Shown: positions 26,132 to 35,464 of the stretch, in pieces
Layout of the letters: each line of letters begins with the position of its first letter
Position numbering within the stretch: position 1 is the stretch's first letter
Assembly (NCBI GenBank): GCA_964020105.1
Contig: OZ026535.1
Span: 496,001-560,000 of the forward strand
DNA length: 64,000 nt
Direction of reading: 5' to 3'
From: G964020105 sp964020105
Lineage (GTDB): Bacteria; Pseudomonadota; Alphaproteobacteria; WRAU01; Hepatincolaceae
Translations under genes and position numbers: made by a program
Notes under the pieces: generated by a model
Databases searched by the model: none
The model's input: only the letters and a program-made list of their open reading frames with translations
Told to the model about the DNA's origin: nothing

Positions 26132-26809
26132 GATATATAATAACAGATGTAAAAATTAAATATAAATTAATCTTGATATCGCAATGCCATAAAAGGCTTA
26201 CGAGCCATTGCAGTTTTTAGGAGTATTAATATTTTACATCTTCCAAAATTCTTTAGTTGTGAGGGTATTTAAGCATAGATATATTTTTTATATATCTCAG
26301 GATAGCTTATAACTTTTAGCTTAATATCCTTAATCGGATTCTATAAAATACATCTTAATATAGACTAGCTTACTTATTGCTTCTCTCTAATAATTATTGT
26401 GGATTTATCTTTGATATTTCAAGAGTTTTATATTTTTTAGAAAAATAGCAATAGGTTCAACATATATCCCTCCAACATTTGCAAAATAAGCTCTATACTG
26501 CTTTGCTTGATTTTTTTCCGTAATCAGGAGCTTGAGTCCATAAGAAATATTTCAACAACTTGTGCATAAATAGTTGATATATCTATTATAAGTGATGGTA
26601 AAGATGCCTTGTCCCTAAGTTGGTCTAGATAAGATTAAGGCATTAAGATCAATTAAAGAACTATGTTATAGATTATATGATAGATGTTAAGCTTTTTGTT
26701 TATAGTAGTAATTCCAATAGGAGCTTTACATAACAATTTCTAGGTATTATAATAGGAGCTATATAGTGTAATCTATTTATAAGCAATAGATTATCAAAAT
26801 TAGGGTATA
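26132..26809. other. Intergenic region with decayed gene fragment
   Basis: About 680 bases between aphA and tkt without an intact gene. The centre (26410-26640) holds a frameshifted minus-strand coding remnant described separately. The rest is AT-rich with no recognisable motif. Confidence 0.4.
26410..26640 (-). pseudogene. Frameshifted coding remnant, unidentified
   Basis: Two minus-strand frames join across a frameshift. The first reads YLDQLRDKASLPSLIIDIS and continues TIYAQVVEIFLMDS. The second reads YGLKLLITEKNQAKQYRAYF, then ANVGGIYVEPIAIFLKNIK and a stop. The residue pattern is protein-like (amphipathic, few Asn/Lys runs) and continues across the break, so it looks like a decayed gene. 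I could not name the family. Confidence 0.35.
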
Positions 26810-26812
26810 TTG

Positions 26813-28789
26813 ATGAATAAAAGTAATGATAATATTATTAACTTATCTAATACAATAAAAATGCTATCTGCTTGTGCTGTTGAAAAAGCTAAATCTGGTC
26901 ATCCTGGTACTCCTGTTGGAGCTTCTGAGCTTATGGCAGTACTATTTGCAAAACATGTGAATATAAATCCTAATAACCCATCATGGGATAATAGAGATAG
27001 ATTTATCCTATCAGCCGGTCATGCTTGCGCAATGTTATATTCTATTTTACATTTATTTGGTTACAAAAAATTTGATTTAGAATCAATCAAAAATTTACGC
27101 CAACTACACTATATTACCTCAGGTCACCCAGAGTTTGATATAGAAGCTGGAATAGAAGTTACTACAGGACCACTTGGAGAAGGCGTATCTATGGCTGTTG
27201 GTATGGCAATTGCTGAGAGAGTTTTAAATTCTCGTTTTTCAGATATAAGCAATCATTATACATATGTTTTTGTTGGGGATGGTTGTTTAATGGAGGGTGT
27301 TTCATATGAAGCATTATCTTTGGCTGGTAATTTAAATTTAAATAAATTAATAATAATATATGATAATAACAATATAACTATTGATGGTGAATTATCTTTA
27401 TCCAGTAGTGAAAATATAGCTCTTAGAATGGAAGCAATGGGTTTTTATGTCCAAAATATTGATGGGCATGATCTAGAAGCAATAGACCAAGCCATACTTA
27501 GTGCTAAAAAATCTACTAAGCCCTCGTTCATAATTGCTAAAACACTAATTGCTCATAAAGCTGGAGAGAAAGAAGGTAAAGAAATTTCACATGGCTCTCC
27601 ACTGGGTAAGGATTCCATACAAGCTCTTAAAGAAAATATCAACTGGACATATGCAGATTTTGAGATTCCTGAGAATGTTAAAATTTTTTGTGCAACAGTT
27701 GTAAGTAATAATGTAGAGAAAAATAAAAAATGGGATGATTTACTAAGTAATAGTTCACAAAAATTAGCTTATGAAAGCTTTATAAAGCAAAAATTTTCAG
27801 ATGATTTACAACAAAAACTACAAAATCTAGCTGATGAAACTTTATTAAATAAACCTAATATAGCAACACGTGTTGCGTCTGGGAAAGTGCTGGAAATAAT
27901 AACTTCTGCAGTTGTTGGATTAATAGGTGGATCGGCCGATTTAAGTAGTTCAAATAATACTATTCATAAAAATTCCAATATAATAACTAAAGATAATTAT
28001 AATGGAAATTATATCCATTATGGTGTTAGGGAGCATGCAATGGCTGCTATCATGAACGGCATATCTTGTTATTCTAGAGGGTTTATTCCCTATGGGGGAA
28101 CCTTTCTAGTGTTTTCAGATTTTATGCGTCCAGCAATCAGATTATCTGCTCTGATGGAAAGACAGGTAATATATGTATTTACCCATGATAATATCAGCTT
28201 AGGAGCAGATGGACCAACTCATCAACCAATTGAGCATATTGAAAGCTTAAGACTAATACCTAATACAGCTTTATTAAGACCATGTGATATGATTGAAACA
28301 ATTGAATGTTACAATATCGCTCTTAGTAAAACCACTATGCCAACAATTATGGTTTTAGGGAGAGCAAATGTTCCAACTTTAAGAGGTGCTTTTAATTCAA
28401 ATAATAATTTATCAGCAAAAGGAGGATATATCTTTAAAGAGCATAAAGATGCCATTGTTAATTTAATTGCCTCTGGCTCTGATTTACACTTAGTAGTTGC
28501 TGCAGCAGACATGCTAGAGTATGAAAATATATATTGTAATATAATTTCTATGCCTTATTTATCAGCTTTTGCTCAACAAGAAAAATCTTATAAAGATGCT
28601 GTTTTGGGTAATAGAAAAACAATTGTTATTGGTACATCCACATTACGTGATTATAAGGAGCTTTTAGGAAATAATCCTATTATTTATGGTATAAATTCTT
28701 TTGGTAAATCTGGATCACCTGAGGAGGTTATGCATTATTTTGGATTCACAAAAGAAGCAATCAAAGCATTCATTCAAAACAACCTTTAG
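26813..28789 (+). CDS. tkt: Transketolase
   Basis: A 658-residue thiamine-diphosphate enzyme. Key elements are KSGHPGTPVGASEL near 27, RFILSAGHACAMLY, ITSGHPE, GDGCLMEGVSYEA near 153 (metal/TPP), and in the second half YGVREHAMAAIMNG and DGPTHQPIEH near 468. It exchanges two-carbon units in the non-oxidative pentose phosphate pathway. ATG 26813 is preferred to the adjacent TTG 26810. rpe follows 16 bases later, so the two form a pentose-phosphate operon. Confidence 0.95.
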   Translation: MNKSNDNIINLSNTIKMLSACAVEKAKSGHPGTPVGASELMAVLFAKHVNINPNNPSWDNRDRFILSAGHACAMLYSILHLFGYKKFDLESIKNLRQLHYITSGHPEFDIEAGIEVTTGPLGEGVSMAVGMAIAERVLNSRFSDISNHYTYVFVGDGCLMEGVSYEALSLAGNLNLNKLIIIYDNNNITIDGELSLSSSENIALRMEAMGFYVQNIDGHDLEAIDQAILSAKKSTKPSFIIAKTLIAHKAGEKEGKEISHGSPLGKDSIQALKENINWTYADFEIPENVKIFCATVVSNNVEKNKKWDDLLSNSSQKLAYESFIKQKFSDDLQQKLQNLADETLLNKPNIATRVASGKVLEIITSAVVGLIGGSADLSSSNNTIHKNSNIITKDNYNGNYIHYGVREHAMAAIMNGISCYSRGFIPYGGTFLVFSDFMRPAIRLSALMERQVIYVFTHDNISLGADGPTHQPIEHIESLRLIPNTALLRPCDMIETIECYNIALSKTTMPTIMVLGRANVPTLRGAFNSNNNLSAKGGYIFKEHKDAIVNLIASGSDLHLVVAAADMLEYENIYCNIISMPYLSAFAQQEKSYKDAVLGNRKTIVIGTSTLRDYKELLGNNPIIYGINSFGKSGSPEEVMHYFGFTKEAIKAFIQNNL

Positions 28790-28805
28790 AGTTATAAATA
28801 TATAG

Positions 28806-29459
28806 ATGAAAAATTATAAAATTGCTACTTCCATATTATCTGCCGATTTTAGTAAGTTAGGCGAACAGATCACTTCTCTAGATAAGGCAGGTACCGATTG
28901 GTTTCATATTGACGTTATGGATGGTAATTTTGTGCCAAATTTAAGTTTTGGAGTGGATGTTTTTAAGCATATCCGGGGGTATAGTAGTAAATTTTTTGAT
29001 ATTCATCTTATGGTAAATAATCCACAAAATTATATTAAATCTTTTGTTGATGCCGGAGCTAATTTAATTACATTTCATTATGAAGCAGCCATACATCATG
29101 ATAGAATACTCTCAGAAATAAAAGAGTACGGAGTTATGGCAGGAATAGCAATAAATCCTTCTACGGATCACAACGTTATAAAATATCTAATTAATAAGTT
29201 AGATCTAATTCTAGTGATGAGTGTTAATCCAGGGTTTGGAGGGCAAAAATTTCTAGAGAATCAGCTAGAGAAAATTAAAATCATCAAAGATAAGTATATA
29301 AGAGATTCTAATATAGAATTACAGGTGGATGGTGGTGTGAATTTTGATAACATAGAACAAATAAAAACAGCTGGTGCCAGTGTAATAGTAGCAGGAACAA
29401 CAATTTTTAAAAACAATGAATTGCAGAATAATATAACAAGATTAAAAAAAGGTATATAA
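28806..29459 (+). CDS. rpe: Ribulose-phosphate 3-epimerase
   Basis: A 217-residue TIM-barrel epimerase. Motifs are ATSILSADFSKLGEQI at the start, DWFHIDVMDGNFVPNLSFG near 31 (catalytic Asp and metal ligands), ILVMSVNPGFGGQKF near 137, and LQVDGGVNFDNI near 172. It interconverts ribulose 5-phosphate and xylulose 5-phosphate, supplying a transketolase substrate. It lies between tkt and the DUF502 gene with very short gaps, so cotranscription is likely. Confidence 0.95.
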   Translation: MKNYKIATSILSADFSKLGEQITSLDKAGTDWFHIDVMDGNFVPNLSFGVDVFKHIRGYSSKFFDIHLMVNNPQNYIKSFVDAGANLITFHYEAAIHHDRILSEIKEYGVMAGIAINPSTDHNVIKYLINKLDLILVMSVNPGFGGQKFLENQLEKIKIIKDKYIRDSNIELQVDGGVNFDNIEQIKTAGASVIVAGTTIFKNNELQNNITRLKKGI

Positions 29460-29463
29460 AATT

Positions 29464-30123
29464 ATGAAAATAATTAGAATGAAACTATTAGTATTGCTGA
29501 GAAATTGGTTTTTAACCGGAGTTTTAATATCACTTCCCCTAATTATTACTGGATATATAGTTGTTTTGGTAATAGATTTTTTTGATAATTTAGTTATAAG
29601 GAGTATTTTCCCTGATGCTGTGATATCACGCATACCTGGTTTAGGTATTATTTTTTCGTGTATATTTATGGTTTTACTAGGATTTATTGCTTCAAATTTT
29701 CTTGGCAAATATATTTTAAAAATAAGTGATAGGATTTTAAATAAAATACCACTTATAAGTCCACTATATTCAACAACAAAACAAATATTTGATACTTTAT
29801 TATCGAGCAAATCGAAGGCATTTAGAGAGGTAGCATTGATAGAATATCCAAGAAAAGGGATGTGGGTGCTTGGTTTTGTAACCTCAGAAAACAAGGGAGA
29901 AATACAGAAAAAAACGGCAGATGACGTAATTAATGTATTTATACCAACAACACCAAATCCAACATCTGGCTTTTTATTATTTGTTCCTAAACAAGATCTA
30001 ATATTATTAGATATGAGACCAGATGCGGCTATGAAGTTAATTGTTAGTGGAGGTGTTATTGATAAGCCAGTTAATGATGATATTCTAGAAAGCACCCTAT
30101 CGACAAGTAAAATTATTGATTAG
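29464..30123 (+). CDS. DUF502 family membrane protein
   Basis: A 219-residue inner-membrane protein. Two hydrophobic regions lie at about residues 14-40 (NWFLTGVLISLPLIITGYIV) and 55-85 (IPGLGIIFSCIFMVLLGFI). A soluble domain follows, with the family-typical IPLISPLYSTTKQIFDTL, then FIPTTPNPTSGFLLFVP and a C-terminal SGGV. Function is unknown; members occur widely in alphaproteobacteria. It starts 4 bases after the rpe stop codon. Confidence 0.85.
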   Translation: MKIIRMKLLVLLRNWFLTGVLISLPLIITGYIVVLVIDFFDNLVIRSIFPDAVISRIPGLGIIFSCIFMVLLGFIASNFLGKYILKISDRILNKIPLISPLYSTTKQIFDTLLSSKSKAFREVALIEYPRKGMWVLGFVTSENKGEIQKKTADDVINVFIPTTPNPTSGFLLFVPKQDLILLDMRPDAAMKLIVSGGVIDKPVNDDILESTLSTSKIID

Positions 30124-30388
30124 TAAGCCTTTGTTTTGAAAGTACTAGTTTTTTATGAATCACCTTATTGATTGTAACAGCAGTTAAAATATTAACTTTC
30201 AAGGGGAATAGATAGTACACAATTATATATATAATGAGAAGCTATATAATGGGACGAAGAATTAATAATTTTCTACTGACAGTTATGTAGAAAAATCTCA
30301 CTAACATATGATTTATTTTGGTGAAAATCGACAAATAACTACTAAAAAATTAAATAAAAATGGGACAAGATTTTTCTTGTTAAAAAAT

Positions 30389-30453
30389 AAAAGCAGCTTT
30401 ATTATATTTGTAATATATAAAAAATATAGGCTACAAACTATTAAAACAGAATA
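30389..30453 (+). repeat. Dispersed intergenic repeat, copy 2
   Basis: Counterpart of 25161-25225: agctttattatattt, an AT spacer, then atataggctacaaac. Upstream similarity continues weakly to about 30220 (gaagctatataatgggac; a matching tataatgggaca motif lies near 24780). Confidence 0.55.
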
Positions 30454-30608
30454 CCCCTGATCTCACGTGTTTGCAGATCATTTAGATTAGATAGCATTGC
30501 GTTTTGCAAAAATAAGGATAACATTATTTTTAGGTATCAGAAAACTAATCATAACTTGTTACTTATATTCACTTAACTTGCTAAAGTGTATGGTTGCTTA
30601 AAAAAATC

Positions 30609-30638
30609 TTGATTATATCATAATAATAATTGTATAAT
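30609..30638 (+). promoter_or_regulatory. Promoter of the rpsB-tsf cluster
   Basis: TTGATT (30609-30614) and TATAAT (30633-30638) are 18 bases apart, about 135 bases upstream of rpsB. The long leader could carry autoregulation by S2, but I see no defined structure. Confidence 0.55.
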
Positions 30639-30775
30639 TAGCTTGTCTTGTGAAATAGTTATTTATACAAGATAGTACACACGCAAGTGCAGTTTTTTGA
30701 GCTGTTATTAATTTGGTGGAATATTTTATATTTCCTAGGTCTTGCGGAGGAATTAACCAAAAAAGGAAGTTTATT

Positions 30776-31558
30776 ATGACTAATTTTACAATTAAGCAGT
30801 TGTTGGAGAACGGTGTGCATTATGGACATAGCACCAGAAGATGGAATCCTAAAATGTCACCTTTTATCTATGGCACTTACAATAATATTCATATCATAGA
30901 TTTGCAAAAAACAGCGCCTTTATTATCAGCAGCACTGAATAATATAACAAAAGTTGTGGCAAGTGGTGGTAGAGTATTATTTGTTGGTACAAAAAAGCAG
31001 GCTACTCCTCTTATAAAAGAGTATTCTGAAAAATGCGCTCAGTATTATGTTAACCATCGTTGGTTGGGTGGAATGTTAACAAATTGGAAAACCATATCCA
31101 ATTCAATATCTAAATTAGATAACTTAGATAAGCAGATAGATGCCGGTATGCTTGGCTTGACAAAAAAAGAAAGATTAGAACTAAATAGAGAAAGAGATAA
31201 ACTTCATCAAGTTTTAGGCGGTATCCGTAAAATGGGTGGCTTGCCAAATTTATTGGTTGTTTTCGATACTGTGAGAGAATCTATAGCAATAGAAGAGGCT
31301 AGAAAATTAGGGATTCCTATCGTTGCCGTTATAGATACTAACTCTGATCCTGATTATATAGATTTCCCAGTTCCTGGTAATGATGATGCTATTAAGTCGT
31401 TGAGATTTTATTGTGATATAATGTCACAGGCAGTGTTAGAGGGGTTAAAAGAAGAAGTAGCAGTTACAAAAGTAGATGTGGGTGCTCTTGAAAAACTTCC
31501 TGAAGAAAGGTTGCCTGCTGAGAAAGCTACAGATAGCAATGTTAAGATTGCTAAATAA
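30776..31558 (+). CDS. rpsB: 30S ribosomal protein S2
   Basis: A 260-residue S2 protein. The family start TIKQLLENGVHYGHSTRRWNP is at residues 5-25, then YVNHRWLGGMLTNWKTI near 87 and IPIVAVIDTNSDPDYIDFPVPGNDDA near 180. ATG 30776 follows aggaag and gives the family start; an in-frame GTG at 30713 would add 21 unrelated residues. It heads the classic rpsB-tsf-pyrH-frr-uppS-cdsA order. Confidence 0.97.
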   Translation: MTNFTIKQLLENGVHYGHSTRRWNPKMSPFIYGTYNNIHIIDLQKTAPLLSAALNNITKVVASGGRVLFVGTKKQATPLIKEYSEKCAQYYVNHRWLGGMLTNWKTISNSISKLDNLDKQIDAGMLGLTKKERLELNRERDKLHQVLGGIRKMGGLPNLLVVFDTVRESIAIEEARKLGIPIVAVIDTNSDPDYIDFPVPGNDDAIKSLRFYCDIMSQAVLEGLKEEVAVTKVDVGALEKLPEERLPAEKATDSNVKIAK

Positions 31559-31600
31559 TATTTAATTGATAAATACATAGTTATATTTAATGGGGGAGTA

Positions 31601-32494
31601 ATGGCTGAAGTGAAATCTGATTTAATTAAGGCACTTAGAGAAAAATCTGGTGCTGGCATGATGGATTGTAAGAGGGCTCTTTCTGAATCTTTGGGGGATT
31701 TAGAAAAAGCAATTGATTGGTTAAGAAAAAAAGGTTTATCTACAGCTAGTAAAAAATCCGATAGAGTGACTGCAGAAGGACTTGTTGCAGTGGCGGTAAA
31801 TGGCAATAGTGCAGTTTTGGTAGAAGTGAACTCTGAAACAGATTTTGTGGCTAGAAATGACCAATTCCAATTATTTGTGAAAAACTTAGCAAATATTGCT
31901 TTTAAATCTGATGGTACTGTTGAGAGCTTAAAAGAACTACCTTATGATTCTTCTAAAAGTGTTAAGGAGGCTTTAATATCTTTGATATCAACCATAGGTG
32001 AGAATTTAACTATCAGAAGGATTAAAAAATTTGATAGTGATGGATATTGTTGCTCTTATATGCATAATGCTATAGAGGATGGTATTGGAAAGATAGGTGT
32101 TTTGGTATCTTTTTCCTCTAAGCCTAAAAATGAAAACCTGGGTAAACAGATCGCAATGCATATTGCAGCTACTCAACCTAAATCTCTTGATATAGTGTCC
32201 CTTGATAGTTCTCTTGTTGAAAGAGAAAAAAATATTCAAAGGGAGCTAGCGTTGCAATCTGGGAAATCAAAAGATATAGTAGAAAAAATGTTAGATGGTA
32301 GGATATCGAAGTTTTATCAAGAGGTATGTTTACTTGAGCAGAATTTCGTGGTTGATCCTGATAAAAAAATATCTCAGGTACTTAGGGATAATAATACAAA
32401 TATTTTAAGTTATGAGTATTTTATTTTAGGTGCAGGCATAGAAAAGCATATTGTTGATTTTGCAGAAGAAGTAGCAAAAACCATATCAAAATAA
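31601..32494 (+). CDS. tsf: Translation elongation factor Ts
   Basis: A 297-residue nucleotide exchange factor for EF-Tu. It has the N-terminal UBA-like region (LIKALREKSGAGMMDCKRAL, then LEKAIDWLRKKGLSTASKK) and the conserved ALVEVNSETDFVARN-type segment near 65-85. The duplicated core domain follows (IGVLVSF near 165, HIAATQPKSL near 187). It starts after gggggag. A hairpin terminator follows, possibly reducing read-through into pyrH. Confidence 0.96.
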   Translation: MAEVKSDLIKALREKSGAGMMDCKRALSESLGDLEKAIDWLRKKGLSTASKKSDRVTAEGLVAVAVNGNSAVLVEVNSETDFVARNDQFQLFVKNLANIAFKSDGTVESLKELPYDSSKSVKEALISLISTIGENLTIRRIKKFDSDGYCCSYMHNAIEDGIGKIGVLVSFSSKPKNENLGKQIAMHIAATQPKSLDIVSLDSSLVEREKNIQRELALQSGKSKDIVEKMLDGRISKFYQEVCLLEQNFVVDPDKKISQVLRDNNTNILSYEYFILGAGIEKHIVDFAEEVAKTISK

Positions 32495-32501
32495 TTGTAG
32501 T

Positions 32502-32525
32502 AACAGCCTCTAGAGAGGCTGTTTT
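32502..32525 (+). terminator. Terminator or attenuator after tsf
   Basis: A 9-base perfect stem (aacagcctc / gaggctgtt) with a 3-base loop (tag... region 32511-32513) is followed by ttc. It lies between tsf and pyrH, which is 18 bases further on. It may uncouple ribosomal genes from the downstream cluster. Confidence 0.65.
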
Positions 32526-32542
32526 CATAATGGGAGGGCAAA

Positions 32543-33250
32543 ATGCAATATAAAAAAATTTTGTTGAAGCTTTCCGGAGAAGCTCTTGCAAAGGATAGCT
32601 CTACTATAATTTCTAAAGATAAGATAGATCATTTTGTTAGTGAAATAAAATCGGTAACTAGCTTGGGTGTGAGTATTGGAATTGTTATTGGAGGAGGAAA
32701 TATAATGAGGGGAGAGCAAACTAATAGTTTGAAATTGACTCGTTATAAATCTGACAATATAGGTATGCTAGCAACTATGGTTAATGCAATTGCTCTGGAG
32801 GATACTCTTAATAGATCGGGTGTAAATTCTGTCCTACTTTCTGCTATTGAAATGCCTAAGGTATGTGACTTTTATAGGGTGGATATTGCTTGTAAAGCCC
32901 TTGAAGAGGGTAAGGTGGTTGTGTTTGGTGGAGGTATTGCAAATCCTTATTTTTCCACAGATACTTGCACAATTTTGCGTGCTTTAGAAGTTGGAGCAGA
33001 AATTGTTTTTAAAGGTACTCAGGTTGATGGTGTATTTAATGATGATCCACGTAAAAATCCATTGGCAAAACGCTACAGCAGTGTTTCTTACGATCAAGTA
33101 ATAGATGACAAGCTTAAAGTAATGGATTTAAGTGCTATATTACTAGCACAAAAAAATAAATTGCCAATAGTTGTTTTTGATATTCATAAAGCTGGTAATT
33201 TTAAAAATGTCGTTTTAGATAGATATGCTCAGAGTATTATTACAAATTAA
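32543..33250 (+). CDS. pyrH: UMP kinase
   Basis: A 235-residue amino-acid-kinase-fold enzyme that phosphorylates UMP to UDP. Motifs are KKILLKLSGEAL at residues 4-15, IGIVIGGGNIMRG near 45, and VVFGGGIANPYFSTDT near 130. GTQVDGVFNDDPRKNP follows near 160, with VMDLSAILLAQKNKLPIVVF near the end. It starts at ATG after gggagggc and overlaps no neighbour; frr follows 10 bases later. Confidence 0.97.
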   Translation: MQYKKILLKLSGEALAKDSSTIISKDKIDHFVSEIKSVTSLGVSIGIVIGGGNIMRGEQTNSLKLTRYKSDNIGMLATMVNAIALEDTLNRSGVNSVLLSAIEMPKVCDFYRVDIACKALEEGKVVVFGGGIANPYFSTDTCTILRALEVGAEIVFKGTQVDGVFNDDPRKNPLAKRYSSVSYDQVIDDKLKVMDLSAILLAQKNKLPIVVFDIHKAGNFKNVVLDRYAQSIITN

Positions 33251-33260
33251 AGGAGGTTTT

Positions 33261-33830
33261 ATGAGTGGAGATTTTAATATTGATGTTGCTAAGAAAGAAA
33301 TAATTGTAAAATTTGAAAAAACGTTGGATTCTTTGGATAAAGATTTGCAAACATTAAGAACTGGTAGGGCGTCTACTACTATGTTAGATGGCATACGAGT
33401 GGATTATTTTGGTCAACTTAGTCCTCTATCTCAGGTTGCGACAATTACTACAGAACCTAGAACTATTATTGTTACTCTTTGGGATAGAGGTATGATTATT
33501 CCAGTAGAGGCTGCAATAAGAGCTGCTAATATTGGTATTAATCCGGTAGTTGAGGGTGTGAAAATTAGATTACCTATTCCTCCATTAACTGAAGAAAGAA
33601 GAAAAGAATTGGTGAAAAAAATAGCTGAATTTTCTGAAAAAGCAAAAATATCTTTAAGACAAATACGCAAACATTATTTGGATGATTTAAAGTTAGCTCA
33701 AAAAAATAAATATATCTCTGAGGATGATTTGAAAACAGAATCAGAGCATTTTGAAAAAGATGTTAAAAATTTTATAGATAAAGTTGATATTTATTCGGAT
33801 AAAAAGTCTAAAGAAATCATGACAATTTAG
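33261..33830 (+). CDS. frr: Ribosome recycling factor
   Basis: A 189-residue recycling factor. It shows LQTLRTGRASTTMLDGIRVDYFG near residue 30, PLSQVATITTEPRTI, and IRLPIPPLTEERRKELVKK near 105, all diagnostic. With EF-G it splits post-termination ribosomes. ATG 33261 follows a strong aaggagg; an in-frame upstream start at 33225 lies inside pyrH and is rejected. Confidence 0.97.
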   Translation: MSGDFNIDVAKKEIIVKFEKTLDSLDKDLQTLRTGRASTTMLDGIRVDYFGQLSPLSQVATITTEPRTIIVTLWDRGMIIPVEAAIRAANIGINPVVEGVKIRLPIPPLTEERRKELVKKIAEFSEKAKISLRQIRKHYLDDLKLAQKNKYISEDDLKTESEHFEKDVKNFIDKVDIYSDKKSKEIMTI

Positions 33831-33842
33831 GTTTAAAGTATT

Positions 33843-34544
33843 TTGAACAATAAAACAGTCAGACATGTTGCTGTTATAATGGATGGCAATAGAAGATGGG
33901 CAAAGTTAAACGGACTGGATCCTTTTGATGGGCATAGAGTTGGTAGTGATAATATTCGGCAATTTCTAGATATGTCACTGCAAAAAGAATTATCTCATAT
34001 CTCTGTATATGCATTCTCTTCAGAAAACTGGGCAAGAAGCACTATGGAAATTAGTTATTTAAAGGATCTTATTTTAAGATATTTAAGAAAAGAAAAAGAT
34101 TTTTTTTTAAATAAAGCAATACGGTTTCAAGCCATAGGAAATTATCATGCTTTGGGGGAAGAAATAGTTGCAGAAATAGCAATTTTAGAAGATTTAACTA
34201 AAAATTTCACTAGGTTAACTTTCATAGTTGCACTTAATTATGGTGCTAGAGGAGAAATAATAAGGGCTGTTAATTTGATGATGAAAGATGCATCTGAAGA
34301 AAATGCTATATTGCAAAATATAGATGAGAAAATGTTTAGTAGATATTTATATACTAAGGATATTCCTGACCCTGATTTTATGATAAGAACGGGAGGAGAG
34401 TATAGATTAAGTAATTTTCTTTTATGGCAGCTCTCATATTCTGAGTTGATTTTTTTTGATGTTATGTGGCCAGATTTTTGTAATAAACATTTTGAAGAAG
34501 CTTTCAAGATATTTTATTCAAGAGAAAGAAGGTATGGTAGTTGA
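33843..34544 (+). CDS. uppS: Isoprenyl (undecaprenyl diphosphate) synthase
   Basis: A 233-residue cis-prenyltransferase. Signatures are VAVIMDGNRRWAK at 9-21 (catalytic Asp), GHRVGSDNIRQF, YAFSSENWARS near 60, and the C-terminal PDPDFMIRTGGEYRLSNFLLWQ near 178 with YSELIFFDVMWPDF. It makes the lipid carrier for peptidoglycan and surface glycans, which the GT2-GtrA protein at 9 kb would also use. The start is TTG, 12 bases after frr. Confidence 0.95.
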   Translation: MNNKTVRHVAVIMDGNRRWAKLNGLDPFDGHRVGSDNIRQFLDMSLQKELSHISVYAFSSENWARSTMEISYLKDLILRYLRKEKDFFLNKAIRFQAIGNYHALGEEIVAEIAILEDLTKNFTRLTFIVALNYGARGEIIRAVNLMMKDASEENAILQNIDEKMFSRYLYTKDIPDPDFMIRTGGEYRLSNFLLWQLSYSELIFFDVMWPDFCNKHFEEAFKIFYSRERRYGS

Positions 34545-34595
34545 AGAGACAAAATAGTAGTTTGAATAATATAATTATAAATTTAGGATGTAATA

Positions 34596-35456
34596 ATGAG
34601 TGTTTCTTTTAATAGTACTAAAATGAAAGAGTTTTATATTAGAAGTCTTTCAACATTTTTTATCTTTCCTCCGGCTATGTTGGCTGTATATTATGGGGGA
34701 TTTTTATATTATGCACTCTTATTTATAGCTATTATTATTGCCGGCTGGGAATGGAATAATATAGTAGGAGGTTGGCAATTTGGTATAGACGCCATGACTC
34801 TTATTACAGTGGTTGCAGTTTCTATGACCCTGTTCTTTATGAATTATAAGCTATTAGGTATTATTATTATCTTAACTGGATCTTATCTTACCTATGTTGT
34901 AGCGATTTTACGACATAAAAGTGAACAATCAGCCGTATTTCCTGAATATTTAAATCGGCAAAAATGGTTTTTCCTTGGCAGCATATATTTATCTTTAGGT
35001 TTTTGTTCTTTAGCTTATTTAGTTAATACAGATGTTACAGGTATAACATTAATTTGGGTGTTTTTAGCAACAATATGTAGTGATACTTTTGCTTATATTT
35101 TTGGCTCTATAATTAAGGGGAAAAAAATAATTCCCCAAATTAGCCCTAATAAAAGTTGGTCTGGATTTATTGCAGCAACAGTTAGCACAACAGTTATTTC
35201 TTATTTGTTTGCATTATATGTTGATTCTACAAATGAAATAGCAGTGCTATTAACTGGATTATTTATAGCGTTTTTTGCTCATTTTGGTGACATATTAGAG
35301 TCCTCAATAAAACGATATCTAAAAGTAAAAGATAGTTCTAATATCATACCTGGACATGGTGGAGTTCTTGACCGTATAGATGCTATTATTTTTGTCGCAT
35401 TTTATATTAGCTTAATTACAGTAATATTAGGTGTAAGTCCGCTGTATCTTAAGTAA
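34596..35456 (+). CDS. cdsA: Phosphatidate cytidylyltransferase
   Basis: A 286-residue polytopic enzyme that makes CDP-diacylglycerol from phosphatidate and CTP. The family region reads SDTFAYIFGSIIKGKKIIPQ near 163, then ISPNKSWSGFIAATV near 188. The C-terminal signature is KDSSNIIPGHGGVLDRIDAI near 247. It closes the rpsB-to-cdsA cluster. In many alphaproteobacteria dxr, rseP and bamA follow; here an inverted unknown gene interrupts that order. Confidence 0.95.
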   Translation: MSVSFNSTKMKEFYIRSLSTFFIFPPAMLAVYYGGFLYYALLFIAIIIAGWEWNNIVGGWQFGIDAMTLITVVAVSMTLFFMNYKLLGIIIILTGSYLTYVVAILRHKSEQSAVFPEYLNRQKWFFLGSIYLSLGFCSLAYLVNTDVTGITLIWVFLATICSDTFAYIFGSIIKGKKIIPQISPNKSWSGFIAATVSTTVISYLFALYVDSTNEIAVLLTGLFIAFFAHFGDILESSIKRYLKVKDSSNIIPGHGGVLDRIDAIIFVAFYISLITVILGVSPLYLK

Positions 35457-35464
35457 ATTATAGA

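Larger units (their letters stand above)
30124..30775. other. Intergenic region with repeat and rpsB promoter
   Basis: About 650 bases without a gene. The left two thirds belongs to the degenerate repeat family also seen near 24.8-25.2 kb. The right third holds the rpsB promoter (30609-30638) and a leader of about 130 bases. No tRNA or coding remnant is visible. Confidence 0.5.
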
